Below the pieces are notes generated by a model that saw nothing but the letters and a program-made list of their open reading frames with translations, ran no database searches and was not told the DNA's origin. Shown piece after piece: positions 1 to 8,755 of a stretch of 64,000 nucleotides of DNA. Each line of letters begins with the position of its first letter. Positions within the stretch are counted from its first letter, which is position 1. Position numbers and translations under genes: made by a program. The stretch comes from Mesorhizobium atlanticum (lineage in GTDB: Bacteria > Pseudomonadota > Alphaproteobacteria > Rhizobiales > Rhizobiaceae). Where the stretch lies: positions 1 through 64,000 of the forward strand of contig NZ_QMBQ01000014.1 of NCBI RefSeq assembly GCF_003289965.1, in the 5' to 3' direction.

Positions 1-2076
1 GCGGTGACGGCGCCCGACGGCGTCGGCTCGATCACGGTCGGCGGCCAGACGGTGGCGCTCAACGGCACCCACACCACCATCCCCGACGGCACGCGCGGCA
101 GCCTGGATGTGTGGTGGAACGGCAGCGCCATCCAGTACCAGTACACGCTGCAGCACAACTACCTCGAGAGCCCGGCCACCAACAACGGCCAGGACCTTGA
201 GGCACAGCCGCAGTTCGCGGTCGTGGTCACCGACCAGGACGGCAGCGTCGGCAACGGCGCCCTCACCATCAACATCGTCGACGACCAGCCGACGGCCATC
301 GCTCCCGACGCGGCGGTGATGCTCAACACGGCCGGCACGACCTTCATCGGGAAGCTGGATTTCGACGGCAATGTGGACAACAATTACGGCGCTGATGGCG
401 GCGACACGCGCTTTGCAGCGTCGCTGAACGGCACCGACAGCGGGTTCACATCCGGCGGCCGCCACATCCTCTACTCGGCGTCGCAGGATGGCCATACGCT
501 CACCGGCTTCCTGGATGCGAACGGCGACGGCACCTACACCGCCGCCACCGATAGCGCGGTGTTTACCGTCGCCTTGAACCTCGACCACAGCTACGCCGGG
601 ACGAACGACACCTACACCGTCAATCTCATCGGCACGGTCGATGGCGGCGCGCAGACCATCGATTTCAGCAACGGCAGCGCATACAATTTTGTGGGAGGCA
701 ATGGGCCCTGGGTTGGCTACATTGACAAGACATCAGCGGATCACGACCTTCTGGTGACGCCGCTGAGCATCAGTGGCGGTACGGTCTCGAGCGGCGGAAC
801 CGTAAATGGCACTGCGAATGCACTGGGCGTGAGCGGTGGCGCCTCGATAGGCAGCGGAGAAGGCGTGCGGCTGGATTATGTGACGGGTTTGGCCGGCAGC
901 CCCGGCAGCTCCGGTGATTACGGCACGCAGGCAAGGCAGAACGAGACCTATACCGGCCATTACGACGTCAACGGCGCTACGGTCAGTTTCGGCCTCAACG
1001 GCAGTAACTCGACCTCCGTTGAACTCTCTGCCTATATCGATAGCGGATCGGACAGCAATTCCAGCAACGGAAGCGTGACCGCCAACGAAGGCACGCCCGA
1101 CTCCGTCAACGCAGTCGCCATTCAATACAACAACGCAAGCACGGTGTTCAGTTATGCCGGCCATGCGCTCAACACGTTCTACGTCGTTTCGGTTGGCGGC
1201 CATAACTTTACGGTCGAATTTGTGAACACCAGCGGCACCATACATGCCATCGTTGGCGGCATAGTCGATGGCACGACGCTAGGCCTCTACGGCGCAACAA
1301 ATTACAGCGCGCTCCAGGTCGACTATTATGCCACCAACCATATCTCGACCAACGGCAGCTCTGTCACAGGTACCCCGACCAGCGACACCTTCCAGATCAC
1401 GGGCTTTGGCGCGACATCGATCACGCCCGGACAGCCGGTCGACCTGCATCTGCCGGTCAATGTGGTGGATGGCGACGGCGATGTCGCCAACGGCGTCATC
1501 GGCCTGTATCTGATGCCGTCGTCACCAACGACGATTGACCATTCGGCCGACTCTGCAGGCGTTTCGCATGTTTACACTGCCACGTCCTCGCAGCCTGACG
1601 TGATAGGCTCGCTCTTCGACGACTCGATCAGCGCGGCCGGCGTTTCGGGGAATCACATCCTCTACGGGGGCGCGGGCGGCAACGACACGCTCACCGGTGG
1701 CGCCGGCAACGACACGCTCATCGCCAGCTCGGGCAACAACACCATGACCGGCGGTGCAGGCACGGACACCTTCGTCATCAATGCCGCGACGTGGACCAGC
1801 CATGGCAGCATCCATGATCTGATCACCGACTATCACTCCAGCGAGAATGATGTCGTGGATCTGAGCAAAGTCCTGGATGCTGTTTTCGGCGGCGCCCAGG
1901 CGGACGCATCCAGCGTCAGCGCGACCAAGGACGTATCAGGCAATGTCCATATCGACGTCACGCATGGCGGCTCCACTATCGAAGTGGCAACCTTGGCGGC
2001 CAATGCGGGCATCTCGAGCACGATCAACATTGTATACGACGACTCGCATCACACTGCGACCGTGCCTGTGCCATAA
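1..2076 (+). CDS. RTX/VCBS-type large secreted protein, C-terminal part (5' end outside window)
   Basis: The reading frame is open to the left edge, so this is the C-terminal 690 or so residues of a larger protein. It is rich in Gly, Asp, Asn, Thr and Ser and poor in Cys, as expected of a type I-secreted adhesin or RTX protein. Around residues 555-595 there are glycine-aspartate nonapeptides (GGNDTLTGG, GNDTLIASS, GAGTDTFVI) that in RTX proteins form a calcium-binding beta-roll. The last 100 residues (TDTFVI, then VVDLSKVLD, ending TVPVP) match the layout of the T1SS C-terminal secretion target of the VCBS/T1SS-143 class. A phrase ending ITINIVDDQPTA-like near residue 90 resembles the junction between VCBS repeats. 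The family assignment is secure; adhesin versus toxin cannot be decided from this part. No transporter genes are in the window. Confidence 0.85.
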   Translation, partial: AVTAPDGVGSITVGGQTVALNGTHTTIPDGTRGSLDVWWNGSAIQYQYTLQHNYLESPATNNGQDLEAQPQFAVVVTDQDGSVGNGALTINIVDDQPTAIAPDAAVMLNTAGTTFIGKLDFDGNVDNNYGADGGDTRFAASLNGTDSGFTSGGRHILYSASQDGHTLTGFLDANGDGTYTAATDSAVFTVALNLDHSYAGTNDTYTVNLIGTVDGGAQTIDFSNGSAYNFVGGNGPWVGYIDKTSADHDLLVTPLSISGGTVSSGGTVNGTANALGVSGGASIGSGEGVRLDYVTGLAGSPGSSGDYGTQARQNETYTGHYDVNGATVSFGLNGSNSTSVELSAYIDSGSDSNSSNGSVTANEGTPDSVNAVAIQYNNASTVFSYAGHALNTFYVVSVGGHNFTVEFVNTSGTIHAIVGGIVDGTTLGLYGATNYSALQVDYYATNHISTNGSSVTGTPTSDTFQITGFGATSITPGQPVDLHLPVNVVDGDGDVANGVIGLYLMPSSPTTIDHSADSAGVSHVYTATSSQPDVIGSLFDDSISAAGVSGNHILYGGAGGNDTLTGGAGNDTLIASSGNNTMTGGAGTDTFVINAATWTSHGSIHDLITDYHSSENDVVDLSKVLDAVFGGAQADASSVSATKDVSGNVHIDVTHGGSTIEVATLAANAGISSTINIVYDDSHHTATVPVP

Positions 2077-2331
2077 GGTACATGCATCTCGATCAATCAG
2101 CTTTCGCCGAGGGAAAGAATTACCTTCGGCGAAGGCTTGCCGAGAAAGAGGACAGTTGTCCTCCTTGTTCCCTGAGCGTCTGGCTAAAGCAGGGGGCGGC
2201 ACAGGTGACCCAGGCAGAGCAAGCCGCCGTCTTTTACGACGGTGACTGTGGCCCAACTGGCACAGTACCTAGCCACACTCCTATGCTACACATTAGCAGC
2301 GCATGAATTCGCAATTCTGAGAGGGGCTTAC

Positions 2332-2700
2332 ATGAAACATTCCGCAAAATTGCTGGCTTCGGCCGTGGCGCTGCTCTTGGCCGGGTCGACGGGCTTCGCC
2401 GCCGACATCATCGGCGAGCCGGCAATAAACTATTGCCGCACCGTGGGCACCTCGGACCTGGTGCTGACCGACAACATGGTCGAGCTCAAGGACCATGTGG
2501 TGAAGCTGATGGACGAATCGGTCGCCGTAGCCAACAGTCCGGAATGGATTAACTCGTCGCGTCCCGCCTTCGTCTGGGCTTCGGAAGCCAAGGTCGCCTG
2601 CGGCATGGCCTATGGCTACCTCAAGACGAACTACAAGGACGAAGACGCGCTCAACAAATGCGAGTGCTTCCACGACCGCATGGTCGAGTACATGCACTGA
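2332..2700 (+). CDS. Small secreted protein of unknown function (122 aa)
   Basis: The ATG at 2332 is preceded by a GAGAGGGG ribosome binding site, which decides against the in-frame ATG 90 bases upstream. The product begins with a clear Sec signal peptide (MKHSAKLLASAVALLLAGSTGFAA, cleavage after GFAA). The mature part has four cysteines, two of them close together in KCECFHD near the C-terminus, so one or two disulfides in the periplasm are plausible. I do not recognise the family. It stands alone between the RTX protein and a lipoprotein gene in the same direction, and no operon partner is obvious because the next gene starts 33 bases on without a strong ribosome binding site. Confidence 0.7.
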   Translation: MKHSAKLLASAVALLLAGSTGFAADIIGEPAINYCRTVGTSDLVLTDNMVELKDHVVKLMDESVAVANSPEWINSSRPAFVWASEAKVACGMAYGYLKTNYKDEDALNKCECFHDRMVEYMH

Positions 2701-2733
2701 ACTGACGGGCGAGCGCTGCGCCGACCGGTTGCG

Positions 2734-4128
2734 ATGATGGCCATGAAAGCCCGGGCGGAGGCGGACGCCTCCGCGACCCCGGCGCCGGCGGTCCGCGTGG
2801 CGCGGCAAGCTGGTTTCCGACACGATCGTTGGCGAGCCCTGGCGCTCGCCTTTGTGGTTGCCGCGGCCGCCTCCGGCTGCCAGTCGAAAAGCGGCGCGTC
2901 GGATGTGCTTGACCCATCGGCGATCGCGGCGCCCGCCGGCCAGGCGGGCAGCGCGGCGGCACCCTCACAGCCGGCAAGCAGTGCGACCCAGAGCAGCCCG
3001 ACCCAGACCCTCGCGGCCCAAGTCCCTGCGGCTCAAGGCGCCGGAACCGCGAGCAGCGCTGCCGTGAGCGGCCCGACCTCGGCCGCGGCAGTGAAGGCCA
3101 ACCTGACGCTCGGCACGGGGGCGACCAAGGTGACCATGCTGCTGCCGCTTTCAGCCCCCGGAAGCACGGGCGAGAACGGCCGAAAGATGTATGACGGCGC
3201 GCGGCTCGCAATGGCCGATCTCGGCGACAAGCTTTTGACGCTGACGATCCAGGATACGCGCGGCGACAGCGGCTATGCCAAGGACCTCGCGGTGAAGGCG
3301 ATCACCTCGGGCACGGCCAAGGTCGTCGTCGGCCCGTCCGAGCTTGCGGCAGCGCAGCACCTTGCCAAGCTTTCCGGCTCCAAGCGGCCGCCGGTGCTGG
3401 CGCTGGCCGACAATTTCGCCGGCGGGCCTGGCGTCTATTCCGTGCGGCTCAGTGAAGCCGATAGTGCCGCGGCGGGCGCGGCGGCAATCGCCGGCAAGGG
3501 CGCCAGGAAATTCGTGCTGATGGTGCCGGCGGGCGCGGATTCGAGCGCGGTCGAATCCCGGGTCGCCAACGCGCTCAGCATTTACGGGGCCACGCTTGCG
3601 GTGACGCTGCCCTATTCGCCGACCGACGGCGGCGCCAAGGTGGTGTCCGACATGACCTCGCTGGTCGAGGCGCCCGATGCCGTGGTCGTCGCCTGCGACG
3701 ACGGCAGCCCGGCCGCGGTGCTGGCGGCGCTTAAGGCGAAGGGCATTCCGGGCAAGACGGTGACGCTGATCGGCACCGACCGCTGGCTCGAGCGCCCGAT
3801 GGATCCGCTCTACGAGGGCGCCTATATCGCGACGCTCGACCAAAGCGAGACCGGGCCGATCGCCGACCGCTTCAAGGCGACCTACAACTATCAGCCGGAC
3901 GTCAACGTGGCCTATGCCTACGACATGGTGGCGCTGAGCGCGGGCATAGCGAGCTCCGCCGGCCCCGACGGCTTCAACAAGCAGGTGCTGGAGAACGCAA
4001 CCGGCTTCCGCGGCTCGACCGGCCTGTTCCGCTTCCGCAGCGACGGCTCGAGCCAAAGGTCGATGCCGTTCTTCAAGGTGGAGAAGGGCCAGCTGAAGCT
4101 GGTGGAGAAGCAGACGTCGGGGTTTTGA
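2734..4128 (+). CDS. Penicillin-binding-protein-activator / Leu-Ile-Val-binding-like lipoprotein
   Basis: The 464-residue product has a long basic N-terminus, a hydrophobic stretch and a lipobox (AAASGCQS), so it should be a lipid-anchored periplasmic protein. A Ser/Ala/Pro/Gln-rich linker of about 90 residues follows. From about residue 130 it reads as a type 1 periplasmic binding fold (VTMLLPLSAPGSTGENGRKMYDGARLA, then VVGPSELAAAQHLAKL and YAYDMVALSAG). Rhizobial proteins of this kind are annotated as penicillin-binding protein activators (LpoA-like) or ABC-type branched-chain amino acid binding proteins. The lack of adjacent permease genes and the lipoprotein anchor favour the LpoA-like reading. 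The first ATG is used here, but the long N-terminus ahead of the signal sequence suggests that a start nearer the lipobox (for example a GTG about residue 22) is possible. Confidence 0.75.
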   Translation: MMAMKARAEADASATPAPAVRVARQAGFRHDRWRALALAFVVAAAASGCQSKSGASDVLDPSAIAAPAGQAGSAAAPSQPASSATQSSPTQTLAAQVPAAQGAGTASSAAVSGPTSAAAVKANLTLGTGATKVTMLLPLSAPGSTGENGRKMYDGARLAMADLGDKLLTLTIQDTRGDSGYAKDLAVKAITSGTAKVVVGPSELAAAQHLAKLSGSKRPPVLALADNFAGGPGVYSVRLSEADSAAAGAAAIAGKGARKFVLMVPAGADSSAVESRVANALSIYGATLAVTLPYSPTDGGAKVVSDMTSLVEAPDAVVVACDDGSPAAVLAALKAKGIPGKTVTLIGTDRWLERPMDPLYEGAYIATLDQSETGPIADRFKATYNYQPDVNVAYAYDMVALSAGIASSAGPDGFNKQVLENATGFRGSTGLFRFRSDGSSQRSMPFFKVEKGQLKLVEKQTSGF

Positions 4129-4136
4129 GGGATCTA

Positions 4137-4808
4137 TCAGCTATCTTGAGAAGTCGCCGCCCGGCGTGCCGGAAAGAACCGCGGTATCAGCATCGGCACC
4201 CGCCGGGCATACTCGTCGTACTCCGGAAAAGTCCGCCGCAGGGTAGCTTCTTCATGTCTAGCGCGGCGATATTGCAGGGAGAACTGCAGTATGCCCAAAG
4301 CAGCCATCAGCGCCGAAAAATGGGAAATGACCATCCCGGCGACGAGAACAGCCTCGCAAATATAGAGAGGATGGCGGACAATCGAATAGGGACCTGTCGT
4401 AACGAGGCGGCGGGCGGTGGCCATAATAGAGAAAGAACGGCCGAGCCAGTAAAGACAGAAACTCGAAGCTGTCGTACCTATGAGAATGGCGCAAAGCGCC
4501 GCTACCTGTACGGACCCGTTATCGACAGGACGCGTTAAAATCATCGCGACGAGTATCAGGAACGTCCCAACCACCGAAGTTACCCTCGGTTCAATTCCCT
4601 TCGCGGTTCCCTGCGCCGGAAGCCGGCTGATCGTCATGAACAGCTGCAGCAGCAGAAGCACCGTCGATGCAAGTTGAGTGACGATTGCCAGCGTGCTCGC
4701 GGACGTATCGTGTTGGAAGTAGAGGAACAAGGGAACAACGGTGCAGACTGCCAGGAACGTGAAGACCGATATGACGGCGATGCGCCCAAAGAAATCCTCT
4801 GTCAGCAT
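4137..4808 (-). CDS. Isoprenylcysteine carboxyl methyltransferase-family membrane protein
   Basis: This 223-residue protein has four to five hydrophobic segments followed by the ICMT/phospholipid methyltransferase signature: GPYSIVRHPLYICE around residues 140-153 and EEATLRRTFPEYDEYARRVP near the C-terminus. In the family these form the S-adenosylmethionine and phosphate-contacting region, and members methylate lipids or isoprenylated substrates in the membrane. The actual substrate here is not deducible. It converges on the preceding lipoprotein gene with only 8 bases between the stops, and it faces the sterol-desaturase-like gene across a 337-base gap, so the two could share a control region. 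The neighbourhood of lipid-type membrane enzymes supports a lipid-modifying role. Confidence 0.75.
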   Translation of the reverse strand: MLTEDFFGRIAVISVFTFLAVCTVVPLFLYFQHDTSASTLAIVTQLASTVLLLLQLFMTISRLPAQGTAKGIEPRVTSVVGTFLILVAMILTRPVDNGSVQVAALCAILIGTTASSFCLYWLGRSFSIMATARRLVTTGPYSIVRHPLYICEAVLVAGMVISHFSALMAALGILQFSLQYRRARHEEATLRRTFPEYDEYARRVPMLIPRFFPARRAATSQDS

Positions 4809-4935
4809 TTCTTTTCCCCTTCCCCGAGAGGCTACTCAAGCAGCACTTAAACGGCCGTACAAGAAGATAATTCCACAGCCCTAAACGACCCGCTGCGTGA
4901 AGCTCTGATTAACCGGTTTCGCCTAAGTTAGGCGG

Positions 4936-5091
4936 ATGCCAACGCTTACTCAGCTTCGCGTCCTCGCCCCGATTGCCGTGACCGCTTCGGCGATCACATT
5001 GCTCGCGCTCACCCCACACAGCGCCATGTTCGCGTTCTGCCTGATGTTGCCTGTCAATACGGATGGAAGGACTGCTGCGATCCCAAGTTAA
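4936..5091 (+). CDS. Possible small hydrophobic protein (51 aa); otherwise empty 4809-5145 gap
   Basis: The gap between the methyltransferase and desaturase-like genes holds an open frame from the ATG at 4936 to a TAA at 5089-5091. The product would be one transmembrane helix (LAPIAVTASAITLLALTP) followed by a short tail. The ribosome binding site is weak. I do not recognise it, and it could be the remnant of a longer gene. Nothing else convincing is visible in this gap. Confidence 0.25.
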   Translation: MPTLTQLRVLAPIAVTASAITLLALTPHSAMFAFCLMLPVNTDGRTAAIPS

Positions 5092-5145
5092 GAGCTGCTA
5101 CTTGCACCGAGAGCGGTTGAGTGGTTGACTTTCCCTCGGGGGTAA

Positions 5146-5970
5146 ATGCAGGCGTGTAATCCGATGGACGTGTTCAGCTTAAAACCGCTGTTGATTTGCG
5201 CTCTCATCTTCATTCCGCTTGAGCGCGTTCTGACGCTGCGGCCGCAGAAGATACTTCGCCGAGGAATATTCACCGACCTGATCTACGCGACATGCAACGG
5301 TGCGGCGGTCAACCTGCTCCTTGGCATGATGGCGGTACCTCTCATAAACGCCGCAGCCTTTTTTGCCCCCGCGTCGGTAACGCAAGCGCTCGGCGGTCAG
5401 TCCTTATGGCTGCAGGTTCTGGAGATTGTCGTTTTGACCGATCTCGGCGTCTATGCCGTTCATCGGACTTTCCACGCCGTGCCGTTCCTCTGGCGCTTTC
5501 ACTCGATTCACCATGGCGTCGAGGAAATGGACTGGCTTGCGGCCTTCCACACTCATCCCTTTGAGCAGATCATCACGAAATCGATCATACTGATTCCGGT
5601 CTTCGTGCTCGGCTTCTCGACGGAGGCGATCTACCTTTACTTCGTGATTTACACCGGGCAAGCGCTGCTGATCCATTCCAACGTCAAGCTGAACTTCGGC
5701 CCACTCAGATGGCTCATCGCCAGTCCACAGTTCCATCACTGGCACCACGCAGGCGAGCGTGCCGCCTATGACAAGAACTTCGCCGGCCAACTGGCGATCA
5801 TCGATCTGCTCTTCGGCACGTTTCGCGTACCTGGATCATCGACCCCATCGAAATACGGTGTCGACGCCCCCATACCGCGAAACTTCTTCGGCCAGCTTGG
5901 CTATCCCATGGTCCCGCGCAAGCTGCTGGCGAAACCGCGATCGGCCGAGGCTTCGGACGCGGAACTGTGA
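5146..5970 (+). CDS. Sterol desaturase / fatty acid hydroxylase family protein
   Basis: The 274-residue membrane protein carries the three histidine clusters that bind the di-iron centre of this superfamily: HRTFH at residues 106-110, HSIHH at 119-123 and HHWHH at about 197-201. Four or more hydrophobic segments surround them. Family members hydroxylate or desaturate lipid chains, sterols or carotenoids using oxygen, and the substrate cannot be read from the sequence. Bacterial members of this length are often annotated only as sterol desaturase family. The stop overlaps the next start in a GTGA junction (5967-5970), so the CPBP-like protein downstream is translationally coupled. Neither candidate start (5146 or the ATG at 5164) has a well-placed ribosome binding site; the longer one is given. 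Confidence 0.8.
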   Translation: MQACNPMDVFSLKPLLICALIFIPLERVLTLRPQKILRRGIFTDLIYATCNGAAVNLLLGMMAVPLINAAAFFAPASVTQALGGQSLWLQVLEIVVLTDLGVYAVHRTFHAVPFLWRFHSIHHGVEEMDWLAAFHTHPFEQIITKSIILIPVFVLGFSTEAIYLYFVIYTGQALLIHSNVKLNFGPLRWLIASPQFHHWHHAGERAAYDKNFAGQLAIIDLLFGTFRVPGSSTPSKYGVDAPIPRNFFGQLGYPMVPRKLLAKPRSAEASDAEL

Positions 5971-6509
5971 CCGACTTCGTCGAATCGTGGCGGCGGCTTG
6001 GGCTGCGCATCCTGCCGCCGACATGGCCGTCGCTCGTCATAGCCGTCTGCGCCGGTCTCACTTTAGGCGCCTACAGGGCGATTGCTGATGTCACAATATT
6101 CGCCGGCGCCATCGGCGAAATGGAACTCCAGACGATATCAAAAATCCCGGCCTTGGCGCGCATCTTGATTTTTATCCCGGCTTGTATCACCGATGAACTG
6201 ATCTTCCGCCTTGTGGTGGTGTCGACGATCGCCTGGCTTCTGACACTGGCGACCGGCGAGCGGGTCTGGTGCTATTGGACGGCGATCCTCATAACCGCGC
6301 TGGCCATCTATCCCGCATGGCATATCGGCTATTTGCAGACACTGACGCCGTCAACGATGGTCGTGCTCCGGCAGATATTCACGCACGGTTGCGCCGGCAT
6401 TCTGTGGGGCTACCTATACTGGCGATTTGGTCTTCTGGCTTCGATCTTGGGCCACATCGGCGAGCATGTGTCGCTGGAGCCGCTGACGAGTCTTCTGCTC
6501 GGCGCCTGA
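5967..6509 (+). CDS. CPBP-like intramembrane protease family membrane protein
   Basis: The GTG start overlaps the stop of the desaturase-like gene by four bases. The 180-residue product has about five transmembrane segments. It shows DELIFR near residue 75, where CPBP (Abi/Rce1-like) proteases have EExxxR, and GILWGYLYWRFGLLASILGH followed by IGEHV near residues 143-167, which matches the conserved C-terminal histidine helix of that family. The first Glu is replaced by Asp, so activity is uncertain. In bacteria such proteins act on membrane or lipid-modified substrates or are bacteriocin-immunity factors; nothing here decides which. Coupling to a lipid hydroxylase suggests a joint role in the membrane. 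Confidence 0.55.
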   Translation: MTDFVESWRRLGLRILPPTWPSLVIAVCAGLTLGAYRAIADVTIFAGAIGEMELQTISKIPALARILIFIPACITDELIFRLVVVSTIAWLLTLATGERVWCYWTAILITALAIYPAWHIGYLQTLTPSTMVVLRQIFTHGCAGILWGYLYWRFGLLASILGHIGEHVSLEPLTSLLLGA

Positions 6510-6583
6510 GAAGCAACGATCTTTGTGGAAACAGGATCAATGTAACGGGTTGCGGGCGAATTTGCGAAACTTCGTCGCCGGCG

Positions 6584-7561
6584 CTAGCTCGATACTGCGG
6601 ATTGTTTAATTTCGACCACTGGCCCGGCGCGAACCGCACGTATGACTGCGACGGAAACCACAGCGATCGCTGCTCCGGCGAGCACATCCGCAAAAAAGTG
6701 GCCGCCTTCCGGGACTGTGGCGAGGATCATCATCGTATTAATAGCGGCCACCGGCCAAAACAGGATCGAGCGCCGCAAATTGTAAGTGATGATGATGCCC
6801 AGCGCAGTGTGAAAGGAAGGAAAGCTGGTAAGCCCTATCGTGTTGCCGATCACGAATGTGAATGGCGTGGAGCTGCGCAGTTGCGCGAGGGTCGATAGAT
6901 GAGCGAGGCCTCCGATACCCGTGAAATGGCTGAAGATACCGTGGTCTGGCGCATGGAAGGAATACGCACCCGCAGCGGGCACGATTAGCATCAAGACGCC
7001 AGTCAGAAGGCCCGAGACCGCAACCAGGGCCACCAATTCCAGCATCCGCTCACGTCCGCCGCCGAGCGAATGCACCAAGAAGGCTAGCGGAACCTGGTAG
7101 GCAAGGGCAGCGTAGCAGAAGACCATTACGGCTGCCACCGACGGGACCATGTTGGCGAGCTCGACGGCTCGGATCCAGTTAAAGCCGACCGCAGCATCAA
7201 ACGAGGCCAGGTAGGCGTCCATCAGCGGGCGCGTGGTGTTCGCCGCGAGGTACATGAACAGGAAACTCGCCACCGAAAGCGGAATGAAGAGCATAAGAAA
7301 AATACCTATGTTCTCCATGGAACTGACAGTGCGCACCAAAAAGGTTTGCATGGCGTCCGGGAACCTGGGCCGGCGTATCTCCACAATCCGCGCGGCCGCA
7401 ACGAAGAATGCCACCAGAGGCACAGCTTTCAACAGATAGACCCAATTGGACGGGCTGAACGTCACATCCGACAGCGGGAGCATAACGAGATCGGCTGCTA
7501 CAAAGATCGCCGTCACGCAAATAATGATTGCCACGTAGCGATGGGAGACTGACCGTTTCAT
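6584..7561 (-). CDS. PAP2-family phosphatase / inositolphosphotransferase-like membrane protein
   Basis: This 325-residue polytopic protein contains the phosphatidic acid phosphatase type 2 motifs: SFPSFH at residues 246-251 (His251) and GGHFFADVLAG at 286-296 (His288, Asp292). These form the phosphohistidine catalytic site facing the periplasm in the family. The first Lys/Arg motif is not typical, which together with the length recalls the Aur1/Ipt1-like branch that transfers head groups rather than soluble phosphatases. About eight hydrophobic segments are visible. It converges on the CPBP-like gene and is followed, in the same direction, by the tad locus beginning with the prepilin peptidase 40 bases past its own start side. 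A membrane lipid phosphatase or transferase is the safe call. Confidence 0.75.
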   Translation of the reverse strand: MKRSVSHRYVAIIICVTAIFVAADLVMLPLSDVTFSPSNWVYLLKAVPLVAFFVAAARIVEIRRPRFPDAMQTFLVRTVSSMENIGIFLMLFIPLSVASFLFMYLAANTTRPLMDAYLASFDAAVGFNWIRAVELANMVPSVAAVMVFCYAALAYQVPLAFLVHSLGGGRERMLELVALVAVSGLLTGVLMLIVPAAGAYSFHAPDHGIFSHFTGIGGLAHLSTLAQLRSSTPFTFVIGNTIGLTSFPSFHTALGIIITYNLRRSILFWPVAAINTMMILATVPEGGHFFADVLAGAAIAVVSVAVIRAVRAGPVVEIKQSAVSS

Positions 7562-7601
7562 CCCGCTTCACCATTGGCTCACGTGGCGGACTTAGGCAGA
7601 G

Positions 7602-8147
7602 CTAATTAAGCTGCTCCAGGATCCCAGAACTGGTTGCCACCACAATCGCGTGGTACATCTGCAAGGCTAACGCACAGATAGCGGCTGCGGATATCGGCAC
7701 GCCAAACGGCACAACACCCTTGCGGTCCATATGCTGCACATAATGGCGAAATACCCCGGCCGGCAGCAGAAAGGGATTCTTGATCACACCAGCCGTGCCG
7801 ATCGCGAAAACCAGCAGCAAAATGGCAAACACGAAGAGGTTGCTTCCGCCAATCAGAAGTGGCGCGATGCTCATCAGCTTGACGTCGCCGGCGCCGATCT
7901 TGCGCAAGAGCCAGAATGGAAAGAGCGCGAGGAACAGCGCGGCGCCGCCAAAGGCGCTGATTCCCATTTCCAGCCATGAGTGCGTTTGCAATGCCTGGAA
8001 CTGCAGCACACCAAGCCCAAGGCAGAGCAGCAGCAGCACGTCACGGTTGGATATCCTCTGCGTGCTGAAATCTATCCACGCGATCCTTGCGAGCAGCAGG
8101 ATGGCCAGCCCCTTGAATACGAGCGAAGCGGCCAGCAAGACGGTCAT
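7602..8147 (-). CDS. cpaA: Prepilin peptidase of the tad locus (TadV/CpaA, family A24)
   Basis: The 181-residue membrane protein has the two aspartates of A24 prepilin peptidases: RIAWIDFSTQRISNRD (first Asp near residue 25) and GAGDVKLMSIAPLL (GxGD, about residue 88). It lacks the long cytoplasmic methylase domain of PilD, as expected for CpaA/TadV, which processes the Flp prepilin at the inner membrane. It is the last gene of the minus-strand arm of the pilus locus and overlaps the stop of the tadD-like gene by four bases. Its presence beside the flp gene on the opposite arm makes the locus self-sufficient for pilin maturation. Confidence 0.9.
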   Translation of the reverse strand: MTVLLAASLVFKGLAILLLARIAWIDFSTQRISNRDVLLLLCLGLGVLQFQALQTHSWLEMGISAFGGAALFLALFPFWLLRKIGAGDVKLMSIAPLLIGGSNLFVFAILLLVFAIGTAGVIKNPFLLPAGVFRHYVQHMDRKGVVPFGVPISAAAICALALQMYHAIVVATSSGILEQLN

Positions 8148-8701
8148 GACCGCTCTATGTTCCGGACGCTGGATGACAGAAGCTTCAGATTGTTGGCCAC
8201 GGTCGGATCGTTGGGCGCCAGTTCATAAGCCTTGAGGAAGTTGCTGCGCGCGTCCTGCAGCTTGCCGCGCAGCAGGTAGGAATAACCGATGTTGTTGTAA
8301 TATTCCGGCGTCGCGCCGAGCAGCCGGTAGGCCCGGCCATAGGCCATGTCGGCCAGATCGAAGCGCCTTATACGGTCGCAGGAGGCAGCGAGACCTAGCC
8401 AAGCGACGCCATCATTCGGAGCCAGCCTCGTCGCCTTGTAGAACAACGCGCCGGCATTGCCGTAATTTTCAGAACGGAACTGTGTCTTGGCCTCGGCGAT
8501 CGCCTGGTCCGAGGCATAATAGTCGACATCGCTGATTGTCTTCAGCCCTTTGAACGTATCGCCAAAGGCAGTGTAGTCGCCCTCGGCCGGCTCATTGGTG
8601 CGAACCACGCCTCCGGTCAGGTCCGTCCCCTTCGTCTGGCAGCCGGCAAGCACGACCAGCAGCATGCTGGTTGCGGCGGCAAGGCGCATCGGCCTTATCA
8701 T
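8144..8701 (-). CDS. tadD: TadD-like tetratricopeptide lipoprotein
   Basis: Starting from the ATG at 8701 (rather than a TTG twelve bases upstream) gives 185 residues with a lipoprotein signal (LLVVLAGCQT). Two to three tetratricopeptide repeats follow (NYGNAGALFYKATRLAPNDGVA, then LLGATPEYYNNIGYSYLLRG, and LQDARSNFLKAYELAPNDP). TadD-type proteins are outer-membrane-associated pilotin-like factors needed for secretin assembly and Flp pilus production. It sits between tadC and the prepilin peptidase in the usual tad order, and it overlaps the peptidase gene by four bases, implying coupling. Confidence 0.85.
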   Translation of the reverse strand: MIRPMRLAAATSMLLVVLAGCQTKGTDLTGGVVRTNEPAEGDYTAFGDTFKGLKTISDVDYYASDQAIAEAKTQFRSENYGNAGALFYKATRLAPNDGVAWLGLAASCDRIRRFDLADMAYGRAYRLLGATPEYYNNIGYSYLLRGKLQDARSNFLKAYELAPNDPTVANNLKLLSSSVRNIERS

Positions 8702-8755
8702 TTTGTGCCCCAAGGAGCCCTCCGACTCAATTTTAGAAGATAATCATATGACGGA

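Noticed and set aside
2148..2163. GAGGACAGTTGTCCTC palindrome after the RTX gene as a terminator.
   Set aside because: The loop would be only two bases and no T-run follows; its role is undecided and it was not listed as a feature.
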